From Deltaproteobacteria bacterium (GTDB lineage: Bacteria > Desulfobacterota > Syntrophia > Syntrophales > Fen-1087): a DNA stretch of 9,224 nucleotides. Numbering within the stretch: the first letter of the stretch is position 1; every line of letters begins with the position of its first letter. The position numbers and the translations under genes were made by a program. The stretch is taken from the NCBI GenBank assembly GCA_026388595.1, contig JAPLJM010000095.1:1-9224 (forward strand), written 5' to 3'. Shown here piece by piece: positions 1 through 6,034 of this stretch. Below the pieces are notes generated by a model. It searched no databases. It was not told the DNA's origin and saw only the letters and a list, made by a program, of their open reading frames with translations.

Positions 1-897
1 ATAGGATCGTTCGTCCACTTCCTGAGCGAAGATATTTACGAAACCCAGGTCCAGGGCGTAATCAATCACCCGGTGATATTCCGTGTAGGTGAGACGCCTG
101 CCCAGATCGGGATGGCGCCGCACTTTCGGCATCGGCGTATATTGCGACATCAGGCTCAGGGACACGGATAGTGAGATATGCCGCTTGATGAGATCCAGGA
201 CCGCCTTGCTGTTGTCGATCTTCCCCGGCAGGATCAAATGGCGGATCAGCACGCCCCTTTTGGCAACGCCGTGATCCGTCTCCAGGCCATCCCCCACCTG
301 TCTGACCATTTCCCGGATGGCGTCAACGGCGTATCGGGGATATTCACTCACCTCGGACAGCATCCGGCCTTCCTCGTCCACACCGTACTTGAGATCGGGC
401 AGATAGATGTCCACCAGGCCGTCCAGCAAGCGAAGCACCTCGGGAGATTCATAGCCCCCGCAATTGTACACAAAGGGAATCGTCAGCCCTCGCGCGCGGG
501 CAATGCCCAGGGCTTCGATAATCCCGGGCAGTTGCGGTGTCGGCGTTACCGGCTCGACGTTATGGCATCCCTGTTGCTGCAAATCCAGCATGACCTGCGC
601 CATTCCTTTTGCCGTAAGAAATTCGCCTTTCGTTTCGTGGCTGATCTGGTGATTCTGGCAGTAGCAACATTTGAGGTTGCAGGAGGAAAGAAATATCGTA
701 CCTGCGCCTCCCGTACCGGACAGCGGCGGTTCTTCTCCGTGATGCGCCATGGCGCTGTCCAGCAAGAGGCGGTCGGAAAGGCGGCAGAAGCCCGTTTCAC
801 CCGCCCGCCGGTTCACACGGCATTGCCGCGGGCACAGGGTGCAGTGATTTAAAAGCTCCTCCAATTCCGCCAGGGGTTGAACGAACGCATCATTCAC
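1..897 (-). CDS. PflX-like (COG1313) radical SAM protein, 3' end outside window
   Basis: 299 codons are visible with no stop before the window edge. Translation shows a radical SAM CxxxCxxC motif (Cys73, Cys77, Cys80, context SSCNLKCCYCQN) that binds the 4Fe-4S cluster and SAM. A second cysteine group lies near the N-terminus (Cys19, Cys22, Cys26, Cys38; CTLCPRQCR and GETGFCR). Later come VTPTP and the stretch GYESPEVLRLLDGLVDIYLP. This arrangement is typical of the PflX/COG1313 family, which is related to pyruvate formate-lyase activating enzymes; its substrate is not known to me. Members are about 300 residues long, so only a few C-terminal codons are probably missing. The start is taken as GTG at 897, because no in-frame ATG precedes the first cysteine motif; AGGA lies 11 bases upstream. 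It overlaps the end of the patatin gene by 8 bases, suggesting co-transcription and translational coupling. Family members I recall usually read TPTH where this one has TPTP. The family call is firm; the start is less so. Confidence 0.88.
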   Translation of the reverse strand, partial: MNDAFVQPLAELEELLNHCTLCPRQCRVNRRAGETGFCRLSDRLLLDSAMAHHGEEPPLSGTGGAGTIFLSSCNLKCCYCQNHQISHETKGEFLTAKGMAQVMLDLQQQGCHNVEPVTPTPQLPGIIEALGIARARGLTIPFVYNCGGYESPEVLRLLDGLVDIYLPDLKYGVDEEGRMLSEVSEYPRYAVDAIREMVRQVGDGLETDHGVAKRGVLIRHLILPGKIDNSKAVLDLIKRHISLSVSLSLMSQYTPMPKVRRHPDLGRRLTYTEYHRVIDYALDLGFVNIFAQEVDERSY

Positions 898-1987
898 GGC
901 GAGTTTCGTCCTGGTCATGCCACAGCGGTTTCACAACGTCCCTGATCTTGCCTGCCGCTACCATCTCCAGGAACTGCTCACCTAAAGGGGCAGCCTGTTC
1001 GACGGCTTGCCGCCAGTATTTGATGCGGGCCGCCGGGTCGTCAATGAAGGTCTTGAAATCGCTCCGGTCCGGCACTTTCCCGTAAGGCAGTTTCTCCACA
1101 AATTCATCGGACAGATGCACCATCAGCACATTGTCCAGGACATCATCGGTTGGCCGGCGGCGCTTCAGTTTCTTGTCCATCCATCCCGGGATGATCCGCT
1201 CCTGGTGAAGAAAAAACAAAGTGATGTCGTCGTCTTTGGCGGCATAGTTCTGATTGAGGTGATAATCGAGCATCCCGCCGTCCCGGTAGACACCGTTGGG
1301 TGCGCCGTATATATCTTTGACGCCGCCGACCACAAGGGGAATCGCACCGGAAGAGAGGACAGCATATTTGAAATTAACTTCCGTCAGCGGGACGAATTTC
1401 CCGCGAAAAGAAGCGGCCAGACAAAAGGGCGGGGGCTTTGCACCCTGGTAAAAAACAACCGACTCAAAAAAACGGTGCATGGCCCGACGGTTCAGGGCAT
1501 TGAAAAGAAAAGACAGGCCGAGACCGAGGGCCTGGATTATTTTGAGTTCCGACGCAATCAGATGCTTTGACCGTACCGTGAGAACCGCCAGGCGGTATTG
1601 TTTGTTTGCCAGTGCGAAGGGCAAGGCGTCATCTTCGAGGTAGTCATCCATGATGGCGGATAAGGATTTAAGCACGGTTGCCGCAGTATCCGCACGTGTG
1701 TAGATGGTCGTGATATATTTCTCCATCAGGGTCCGGTAACACTTTTCCGGCTCCGGCTGGATCCACGCCGCAAACCGCCAGGCGCCGGCGGAGGCGCCGA
1801 TGAGGGACACCGACCGGGACCGTCCCAACACGCCCTCCTGCAGCAGGGCCAGATCAAAACCGCTTGCCGCCAGCCACCGGGGACCAGCCGCCGGTCCATA
1901 ATAGGCGGCCACCTGATCAAAATGAAAGCCGCCGTCCTTGATCAGCCGGTAGGCCTTTCGACCTGCCTTAATCTCTATCGGGTTCAT
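890..1987 (-). CDS. patatin-like phospholipase family protein
   Basis: The 365-residue protein has the patatin hallmarks. There is a glycine-rich oxyanion segment YYGPAAGPRWL (residues 29-39), the nucleophile elbow GASAG (64-68, catalytic Ser66), and YRDGG (234-238) giving the Asp of the Ser-Asp dyad, Asp236. Patatin-family enzymes hydrolyse acyl esters of phospholipids or other lipids; the substrate here cannot be told. I see no signal peptide or clear membrane segment, so a cytoplasmic or peripheral membrane place is likely. The ATG at 1987 is preceded by TAGGAAAAT, a good ribosome binding site. A strong promoter lies about 90 bases upstream on the same strand. The radical SAM gene begins inside its last codons, so the two probably form one operon. 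Family assignment rests on motif order and spacing; the physiological role is unknown. Confidence 0.85.
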   Translation of the reverse strand: MNPIEIKAGRKAYRLIKDGGFHFDQVAAYYGPAAGPRWLAASGFDLALLQEGVLGRSRSVSLIGASAGAWRFAAWIQPEPEKCYRTLMEKYITTIYTRADTAATVLKSLSAIMDDYLEDDALPFALANKQYRLAVLTVRSKHLIASELKIIQALGLGLSFLFNALNRRAMHRFFESVVFYQGAKPPPFCLAASFRGKFVPLTEVNFKYAVLSSGAIPLVVGGVKDIYGAPNGVYRDGGMLDYHLNQNYAAKDDDITLFFLHQERIIPGWMDKKLKRRRPTDDVLDNVLMVHLSDEFVEKLPYGKVPDRSDFKTFIDDPAARIKYWRQAVEQAAPLGEQFLEMVAAGKIRDVVKPLWHDQDETRRE

Positions 1988-2007
1988 ATTTTCCTACTCA
2001 AATCACC

Positions 2008-2035
2008 TTGACATGAGACCGGCACGTTTTGTAAG
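2008..2035 (+). promoter_or_regulatory. candidate promoter for proA-nadD
   Basis: TTGACA (2008-2013, perfect -35) is followed after 16 bases by TGTAAG (2030-2035, four of six to TATAAT). The predicted start is near 2042, about 118 bases before the proA ATG. It faces the patatin promoter, so the two transcripts would overlap by about 30 bases at their 5' ends. The -10 is imperfect, hence moderate confidence. Confidence 0.4.
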
Positions 2036-2077
2036 GTAAGGCGCCTGACAGATTCCGGTGCAAGCAGACAAGCGGTT

Positions 2078-2105
2078 CTTATACAAACAACAGCCGGTTT
2101 GTCAA
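2078..2105 (-). promoter_or_regulatory. sigma70-type promoter for the patatin / radical SAM pair
   Basis: Read on the minus strand, TTGACA (2105-2100, perfect -35) is followed by a 16-base spacer and TATAAG (2083-2078, -10, five of six). Transcription would begin near 2071, giving an untranslated leader of about 84 bases before the patatin ATG. No other equally good promoter precedes that gene. Confidence 0.65.
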
Positions 2106-2159
2106 TGTCTAATGAAGCCCTCTGCTGCAAGCAGCGTGGTATATGGGGAAGGAAGCGAT

Positions 2160-3416
2160 ATGGATATTAAGGCGCAAGTCATCGAGATTGCCAAACATGC
2201 GCATAAAGCGGGTCAATCCCTGGCGCGGGTCAACTCGGAGGAAAAAAACAGGGTCCTTTTATGGATTGCGGATGCCCTGGTCCAAAAAAGTGATTATTTG
2301 ATTGCAGAAAACGCCAAAGACCTCGATCATGCTGCGCAGACGGGCCTGTCGGCGGCGATGATCGATCGGCTGACCCTGAAGGAGGACACCATCCGGGGCA
2401 TGGCCAGGGGGTTCACAGAAGTGGCCGCCCTGCCTGATCCGGTAGGCAAAGTCACCGGGATGTGGCGGCGTCCGAACGGCCTGCTTGTGGGTAAAATGCG
2501 CATTCCGCTGGGGGTGATCGGCATCATCTACGAGTCCCGGCCCAATGTGACCGCCGATGCGGCGGCCCTCTGTCTCAAATCGGGGAATGCTGTCATTCTC
2601 AGGGGCGGCTCCGAAGCCATTCATTCCAATCTGGCCATTGCCCGGATTCTTCAGGCGGTCCTGAAAAGATCGGACATTCCCGAGACGGCCATCCAGATCA
2701 TTCCCGTCACGGACCGCGCCGCCATCTATGAGCTGCTCCAATTGGAAGAATATATTGATCTGATCATTCCCCGGGGCGGAGAAGAACTGATCAGGGCGGT
2801 GGTGAATCAGTCCAAGATTCCGGTCATCAAGCATTACAAAGGGGTCTGCCATATCTTTGTGGATGCAGGCGCCGACCTCGATATGGCCGTGTCGATCTGC
2901 ATGAATGCCAAGGTCCAGCGGCCGGGGGTCTGCAACGCCATGGAAACGTTGCTGGTGCATGCGGATGCGGCGGAACGGTTTTTGCCGGTTATGGCGGCGA
3001 AGTGCCGGCAGGCCGGTGTGACGCTGAAAGGCTGCCTGAAGACAAGGGCCATTCTGCCGGATATTGAGGAAGCAACGGAGGATGACTGGTATCGGGAATA
3101 CCTGGATCTGGTTTTGTCGGTGCGCGTGGTTCAGGATATTGATGCAGCCATGGTCCATATCGAAACATACGGGTCCCTGCATACGGAATCCATTATCACG
3201 GAGAATTATGCAAACGCCCAGCGTTTTTTGAACGAGGTGAATTCCTCCACAGTGATGGTCAATGCCTCCACCCGCTTCAGCGACGGCTTTGAGCTCGGCC
3301 TGGGAGCGGAGATCGGCATCAGCACGACGAAATTGCACGCCTATGGGCCCATGGGCCTGGAAGAATTAACGACCACGAAGTTTATTATTTATGGAAACGG
3401 ACAGGTGAGAAAATGA
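2160..3416 (+). CDS. proA: gamma-glutamyl phosphate reductase (glutamate-5-semialdehyde dehydrogenase)
   Basis: The protein catalyses NADPH-dependent reduction of L-glutamyl 5-phosphate to glutamate 5-semialdehyde, the second step of proline synthesis in the cytoplasm. It has 418 residues from the chosen start, close to the 417 of E. coli ProA. The family signature around the catalytic cysteine is present (VQRPGVCNAMETLLVH, Cys258). So are ESRPNVTADAAALCLKSGNA (residues 125-144), LRGGSEA, KHYKGVCHIFVD and the C-terminal GAEIGISTTKLHAYGPMGLEELT region. The ATG at 2160 has a good Shine-Dalgarno (GGAAGGAAG). Longer in-frame starts (GTG 2058, ATG 2112) would add residues not normal for the family and lack a ribosome binding site. 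proB, which makes the substrate, is not in the window. nadD overlaps the stop codon. In Geobacter-type genomes proA and nadD are commonly neighbours after obgE and proB (recalled family knowledge). Confidence 0.97.
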   Translation: MDIKAQVIEIAKHAHKAGQSLARVNSEEKNRVLLWIADALVQKSDYLIAENAKDLDHAAQTGLSAAMIDRLTLKEDTIRGMARGFTEVAALPDPVGKVTGMWRRPNGLLVGKMRIPLGVIGIIYESRPNVTADAAALCLKSGNAVILRGGSEAIHSNLAIARILQAVLKRSDIPETAIQIIPVTDRAAIYELLQLEEYIDLIIPRGGEELIRAVVNQSKIPVIKHYKGVCHIFVDAGADLDMAVSICMNAKVQRPGVCNAMETLLVHADAAERFLPVMAAKCRQAGVTLKGCLKTRAILPDIEEATEDDWYREYLDLVLSVRVVQDIDAAMVHIETYGSLHTESIITENYANAQRFLNEVNSSTVMVNASTRFSDGFELGLGAEIGISTTKLHAYGPMGLEELTTTKFIIYGNGQVRK

Positions 3417-4063
3417 AATGGGGATTGCTGGGAGGGACATTCGATCCGATTCATCTTGGTCATTTGCGGTGCGCCGAGGAGATTCTGGAGATCTTTAATC
3501 TGAACCGCATCATCTTTACGCCCGCATCAAGGCCGCCGCATAAAATCGAAGCCGACATCACGTCCTTTTACCATCGGGAACAAATGGTTCGGCTGGCCAT
3601 TGACGGCAACCCGTCTTTTTCTTTTTCCGACGTGGAGAATCAGCGGGAAGGCAAATCCTTTTCCGTCCGTACGATCGAGTACTTTCTGGAAAAATACCTG
3701 AAGCAACTGGAATTGTACTTTATCGTGGGGCAGGATGCCTTTCACGCCATTCAAACCTGGAAGGAATGGGAAAAACTCTTGCTGTTGTGCAACTTCGTCG
3801 TGATGACGCGCCCCGGCTATGAAAACCAGGGCCTGACAGGGATCGTCCCAGCCGATTTTGCCGCCCGGTTTGTCTATGACGACGATTTGAAGGGCTTCAA
3901 GGGACCCACGGGCCACATCATCTATTTCCGGGATGTCACCTTCCTGGACATCTCGGCCAGTAACATCCGGCAGCGGGCCGGAGAGGGGAAGTCCATCACC
4001 TATCTTGTTCCCGACAGCGTCCGCCACTATATTACCAAAAACCAGCTCTATAAAAAACCATAG
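3413..4063 (+). CDS. nadD: nicotinate-nucleotide adenylyltransferase
   Basis: NadD joins nicotinate mononucleotide and ATP into nicotinate adenine dinucleotide, the step before NAD synthetase. The 216-residue protein opens with GLLGGTFDPIHLGHLRCAEE, which contains the (H/T)xGH nucleotidyltransferase motif at His14-His17. FTPASRPPHK, LYFIVGQDAFHAIQTWKEWE and the ISASNIR motif (180-186, the ISxTxxR-like ATP-binding site) follow in the normal order. Length is typical for bacterial NadD. The start codon overlaps the proA stop (ATGA), and AGGTGA lies three bases before the ATG, so the pair is translationally coupled. The usual next gene in many relatives, rsfS, does not follow; instead there is the cimA control region. 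No clear terminator of its own is seen directly after the stop, although an inverted repeat begins 5 bases downstream. Confidence 0.96.
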   Translation: MKWGLLGGTFDPIHLGHLRCAEEILEIFNLNRIIFTPASRPPHKIEADITSFYHREQMVRLAIDGNPSFSFSDVENQREGKSFSVRTIEYFLEKYLKQLELYFIVGQDAFHAIQTWKEWEKLLLLCNFVVMTRPGYENQGLTGIVPADFAARFVYDDDLKGFKGPTGHIIYFRDVTFLDISASNIRQRAGEGKSITYLVPDSVRHYITKNQLYKKP

Positions 4064-4067
4064 CAAC

Positions 4068-4121
4068 CCGCTTTTTATATTGACAAATCTGCGAAGACGT
4101 TTTATTCAAGAAAAAAAGCGG
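4068..4121. repeat. 9-bp inverted repeat flanking the cimA promoter
   Basis: CCGCTTTTT (4068-4076) is the exact reverse complement of AAAAAGCGG (4113-4121), with 36 bases between. The arms bracket the -35 and -10 boxes, and the right arm covers the predicted transcription start. In a transcript reading through from nadD this could fold as a long-loop hairpin. Half of each arm is a homopolymer, so chance is a real possibility. Confidence 0.4.
4080..4108 (+). promoter_or_regulatory. promoter of the leader-cimA transcript
   Basis: A perfect -35 TTGACA (4080-4085) starts 16 bases after the nadD stop. With a 17-base spacer the -10 is TATTCA (4103-4108); with a 15-base spacer it is TTTATT (4101-4106). 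Neither -10 is strong. Transcription would start near 4114-4116, about 30 bases before the leader-peptide ATG, which is the normal geometry for an attenuator leader. Confidence 0.5.
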
Positions 4122-4143
4122 TGGGAAGTGTAAAACCATTCAG

Positions 4144-4224
4144 ATGAAAAGAGACACAGCGACCATCATTATTGCCGGGATCATAATTAGGCCTGAACAC
4201 AGAAGCGGCCTGATGATGGGATAG
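4144..4224 (+). CDS. isoleucine-rich leader peptide of the cimA attenuator
   Basis: A 26-codon ORF, too short for standard gene calling, runs from ATG 4144 to TAG 4222-4224. It begins M-K-R-D-T and contains T-I-I-I-A-G-I-I-I-R: six isoleucine codons in two triplets, at 4165-4173 (ATC ATT ATT) and 4180-4188 (ATC ATA ATT). It has no valine and one leucine codon. It sits between a promoter and an intrinsic terminator placed directly before cimA, whose product begins isoleucine synthesis. Such peptides act as sensors: ribosomes stall at the control codons when charged tRNA-Ile is scarce. The weak point is the ribosome binding site, since the nearest purine run (GGGAAG) is about 15 bases upstream. 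The ORF and the codon run are seen directly; the role is inferred from layout. Confidence 0.75.
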   Translation: MKRDTATIIIAGIIIRPEHRSGLMMG

Positions 4225-4284
4225 TGTTATAAAATAATACAAATCAAAAAACCGTTATCAGGGACCTGATAACGGTTTTTTTTT
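4181..4284 (+). promoter_or_regulatory. isoleucine-responsive transcription attenuator (pause, antiterminator and terminator stems)
   Basis: Three mutually exclusive RNA pairings can be drawn. Stem 1:2 pairs 4181-4193 with 4207-4219 (12 of 13 positions, including two G-U, one A/G mismatch) around a 13-base loop. Its 5' arm contains almost all of the second Ile triplet. Stem 2:3 pairs CCTGATGATGG (4209-4219) with CCGTTATCAGG (4252-4262), 11 continuous pairs of which two are G-U. Stem 3:4 is the terminator. A ribosome stalled at the Ile codons would cover region 1, let 2:3 form and allow transcription into cimA. A ribosome reaching the stop codon at 4222 would cover region 2 and let the terminator form. 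This matches the known trp, his, thr and ilv attenuators of enterobacteria in logic and geometry. The pairings are seen; function is inferred. Confidence 0.78.
4246..4284 (+). terminator. intrinsic terminator upstream of cimA
   Basis: A perfect 10-bp stem (CCGTTATCAG, 4252-4261, with CTGATAACGG, 4266-4275) closes a GGAC loop. The stem is extended by A4246-A4251 against T4276-T4281 and followed by T residues to 4284 (nine in all). It ends only three bases before the cimA Shine-Dalgarno, so any transcript from the upstream promoter must read through it to express cimA. That placement marks it as a regulated, attenuator terminator. It could also end read-through from nadD. Confidence 0.92.
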
Positions 4285-4301
4285 AAAGAGAGGGAATGGC
4301 A

Positions 4302-5906
4302 ATGAAAAAAACGTGGGATGTCCTGATTTATGACACAACTTTAAGGGATGGAACTCAGGGTGAGCAAATCAATTTTTCTGCTGAGGAAAAACTGCGGATT
4401 GCCTCGCGCCTCGATGAACTGGGAATTCATTATATTGAAGGCGGTTGGCCCGGCTCCAACCCCAAGGATGTCCGTTTCTTTGAACTGGCGAAGGCGGCGC
4501 CTTTCAAGCAGGCCCGCCTCGCCGCCTTCGGCAGTACCAGAAAGCCGTACACCCTTCCGGAGGACTGTCCGAACCTTCGGGCTCTCCTCGATACCGGGAC
4601 GCCGGTGGTGACCATCTTCGGGAAGACCTGGGACCTCCATGTGACACACATTCTGGAGGTATCGCTGGAGGAAAATCTCGCGATGATCCATGATTCTGTG
4701 GCCTACCTGAAGTCGCAGGGCAAAGAGGTCGTCTATGATGCGGAGCATTTCTTTGACGGCTATAAAAAGAATCCCCTTTATGCAAGAAAAACCGTGGAGG
4801 CGGCCATGACAGCCGGGGCGGATCTGATTGTCCTGTGCGACACCAATGGCGGGACCCTTCCCCATGAGCTTGGCGCCATCATCCGGGAGGTGTCCGGTTT
4901 CGTCCCCCTGCCGCTGATGGGTATCCATGCCCACAACGACGGCGGCGTCGCCGTGGCCAATTCCCTGGCTGCTGTACATGAAGGCGTCAAGATGGTTCAG
5001 GGCACCATCAACGGTTTCGGAGAACGATGCGGAAACGCCGACCTGATCACAATCATGGCGAATCTCCAGTTGAAAATGAAGAAGCGCTGTCTCTCCGACG
5101 AGGCCCTCCGGCATCTCGCCAATCTGTCCAACTATGTCAGCGATATTGCCAATGTGCCGCCACTCAATGCGAGACCCTTTGTCGGAAGGAGCGCCTTTGC
5201 CCATAAAGGCGGGATTCATGTCAGCGCCGTTCTGAAGAATCCGGCGGCCTACGAACATATCAAGCCGGAACTGGTGGGCAATCAGCAGCGCGTTCTGGTT
5301 TCGGATCTTGCCGGCAAGAGCAACATTGAATACAAAGCCCGGCAGCTCGGTGTGGACCTGGGGTTGGATAAGGCAACCAGCAAAAGGATCGTCCGGGAAA
5401 TCAAGAAAATGGAGGATCGCGGCTACCAGTTTGATGCAGCCGAAGGGTCGCTGTCACTGCTGATCAAAAAGCAGACCGGCGCATTCATCGAACCTTTCAA
5501 TCTGGAAAGCTATCATGTGCTCATTTCCAAAAGGGGGAATGAAGCGCCGCTGGCCCAGGCCTCCATTAAAATCTCCGTGGGTGATGAACAGGAGGTGACC
5601 GCCGCCGAGGGCAACGGCCCCATCAATGCTCTCGATAATGCGCTCAGGAAAGCGCTGACCAAGTTCTACCCGCAGATCGGCGCCATGCATCTGGTGGATT
5701 TCAAAGTGCGGATTGTGGAAGGCAGTGAAGGAACGGCCGCACTGGTGAAGGTGCTGATCGATTCCAGGGACGAAGACGAGGTGTGGAGCACCATCGGGGT
5801 ATCGGAAAATGTCATTGAAGCAAGCTGGCATGCCCTGGTGGACAGCGTCCAGTACAAGCTCAGCAAGGATAACCTGAATAACAATCACCGGACGGCGACG
5901 CAATGA
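4302..5906 (+). CDS. cimA: (R)-citramalate synthase, CimA/LeuA-family
   Basis: The enzyme condenses pyruvate and acetyl-CoA to (R)-citramalate, the committed step of threonine-independent isoleucine synthesis. The protein has 534 residues. An HMGL-like TIM barrel comes first, with DTTLRDGTQGEQ (11-22, metal and substrate loop), GGWPGSNPKD, the metal-binding H209-A-H211 in GIHAHNDGGVAVANS, and GTINGFGERCGNADL. AHKGGIHVSAV (300-310) follows, and a LeuA-type allosteric dimer domain occupies about 400-530 (SYHVLISKRG, then ISVGDEQEVTAAEGNGPINALDNALRKAL). This long form resembles the Geobacter-type citramalate synthase more than 2-isopropylmalate synthase. ATG 4302 is preferred over ATG 4296, because GAGAGGG (4288-4294) then has a 7-base spacing. 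The leader peptide and terminator upstream imply control by isoleucine supply. The C-terminal domain probably also gives feedback inhibition. Homocitrate or isopropylmalate synthase activity is a less likely alternative. Confidence 0.93.
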   Translation: MKKTWDVLIYDTTLRDGTQGEQINFSAEEKLRIASRLDELGIHYIEGGWPGSNPKDVRFFELAKAAPFKQARLAAFGSTRKPYTLPEDCPNLRALLDTGTPVVTIFGKTWDLHVTHILEVSLEENLAMIHDSVAYLKSQGKEVVYDAEHFFDGYKKNPLYARKTVEAAMTAGADLIVLCDTNGGTLPHELGAIIREVSGFVPLPLMGIHAHNDGGVAVANSLAAVHEGVKMVQGTINGFGERCGNADLITIMANLQLKMKKRCLSDEALRHLANLSNYVSDIANVPPLNARPFVGRSAFAHKGGIHVSAVLKNPAAYEHIKPELVGNQQRVLVSDLAGKSNIEYKARQLGVDLGLDKATSKRIVREIKKMEDRGYQFDAAEGSLSLLIKKQTGAFIEPFNLESYHVLISKRGNEAPLAQASIKISVGDEQEVTAAEGNGPINALDNALRKALTKFYPQIGAMHLVDFKVRIVEGSEGTAALVKVLIDSRDEDEVWSTIGVSENVIEASWHALVDSVQYKLSKDNLNNNHRTATQ

Positions 5907-5916
5907 TCGTGTAACA

Positions 5917-5932
5917 CCTCGATATTGCGAGG
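5917..5932 (+). other. short hairpin after cimA, possibly a weak terminator
   Basis: CCTCG and CGAGG form a perfect 5-bp stem around a 6-base loop, 10 bases after the cimA stop. No T-run follows, so it is not a standard intrinsic terminator. It may mark or protect the 3' end of the cimA message, or mean nothing. Confidence 0.25.
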
Positions 5933-5999
5933 CAGTCATCCTATATCCCTACCGATGGGCGACTATAACACCATGCACCCTGCGATTTTACCTTAAACC

Positions 6000-6028
6000 T
6001 TGACAGGAGGGGAGAATTTCCCTATAGT
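6000..6028 (+). promoter_or_regulatory. strong sigma70-type promoter for carB
   Basis: TTGACA (6000-6005, perfect) is followed by exactly 17 bases and TATAGT (6023-6028, five of six). Transcription would start near 6035, leaving an untranslated leader of about 148 bases. This shows carB has its own promoter and need not depend on read-through from cimA. Confidence 0.75.
6010..6022. promoter_or_regulatory. candidate operator dyad in the carB promoter spacer
   Basis: GGGA-GAATT-TCCC is a 13-base dyad with four perfect outer pairs per side and one further A-T pair near the centre. It lies wholly between the -35 and -10 boxes and abuts the -10. A repressor bound here would block RNA polymerase. 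No known regulator consensus is recognised. Confidence 0.3.
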
Positions 6029-6034
6029 CGCTCG

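Larger units (their letters stand above)
5959..6031. repeat. long-range inverted repeat overlapping the carB promoter
   Basis: GCGACTATA (5959-5967) is the exact reverse complement of TATAGTCGC (6023-6031). In RNA the pairing extends to 11 by a G-U and a G-C pair at the outer end. The right arm contains the whole -10 box of the carB promoter; the left arm lies 33 bases before the -35. It could be a pair of operator half-sites for a looping protein, or a hairpin in cimA read-through RNA. The exact match is seen; the role is unknown. Confidence 0.5.

Noticed and set aside
178..852. Plus-strand open frame of 224 codons opposite the radical SAM gene
   Set aside because: It is antisense to a gene with clear radical SAM motifs, has no recognisable domain and no ribosome binding site; GC-rich third positions create such frames.
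2058..2159. Upstream in-frame proA starts at GTG 2058 and ATG 2112
   Set aside because: They lack a Shine-Dalgarno and would add 16 to 34 residues absent from the family; ATG 2160 has a strong site and gives the normal length.
2259..3338. Long minus-strand open frame of 359 codons opposite proA
   Set aside because: ProA is certain on the other strand, and the antisense translation is low-complexity His/Gly/Arg-rich with no family resemblance.
4226..4237. TATAAAATAAT as a second cimA promoter -10
   Set aside because: No -35 is found 15-19 bases upstream, and transcripts would start inside the terminator; it is more simply the AT-rich linker of the attenuator.
4064..4301. T-box riboswitch before cimA
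   Set aside because: Branched-chain genes in related bacteria can carry T-boxes, but the conserved T-box antiterminator sequence is absent, and the Ile-rich ORF with its own antiterminator explains the region better.
5917..5932. Hairpin after cimA as an intrinsic terminator
   Set aside because: The stem is only 5 bp and there is no T-run; kept only as a weak structural feature.
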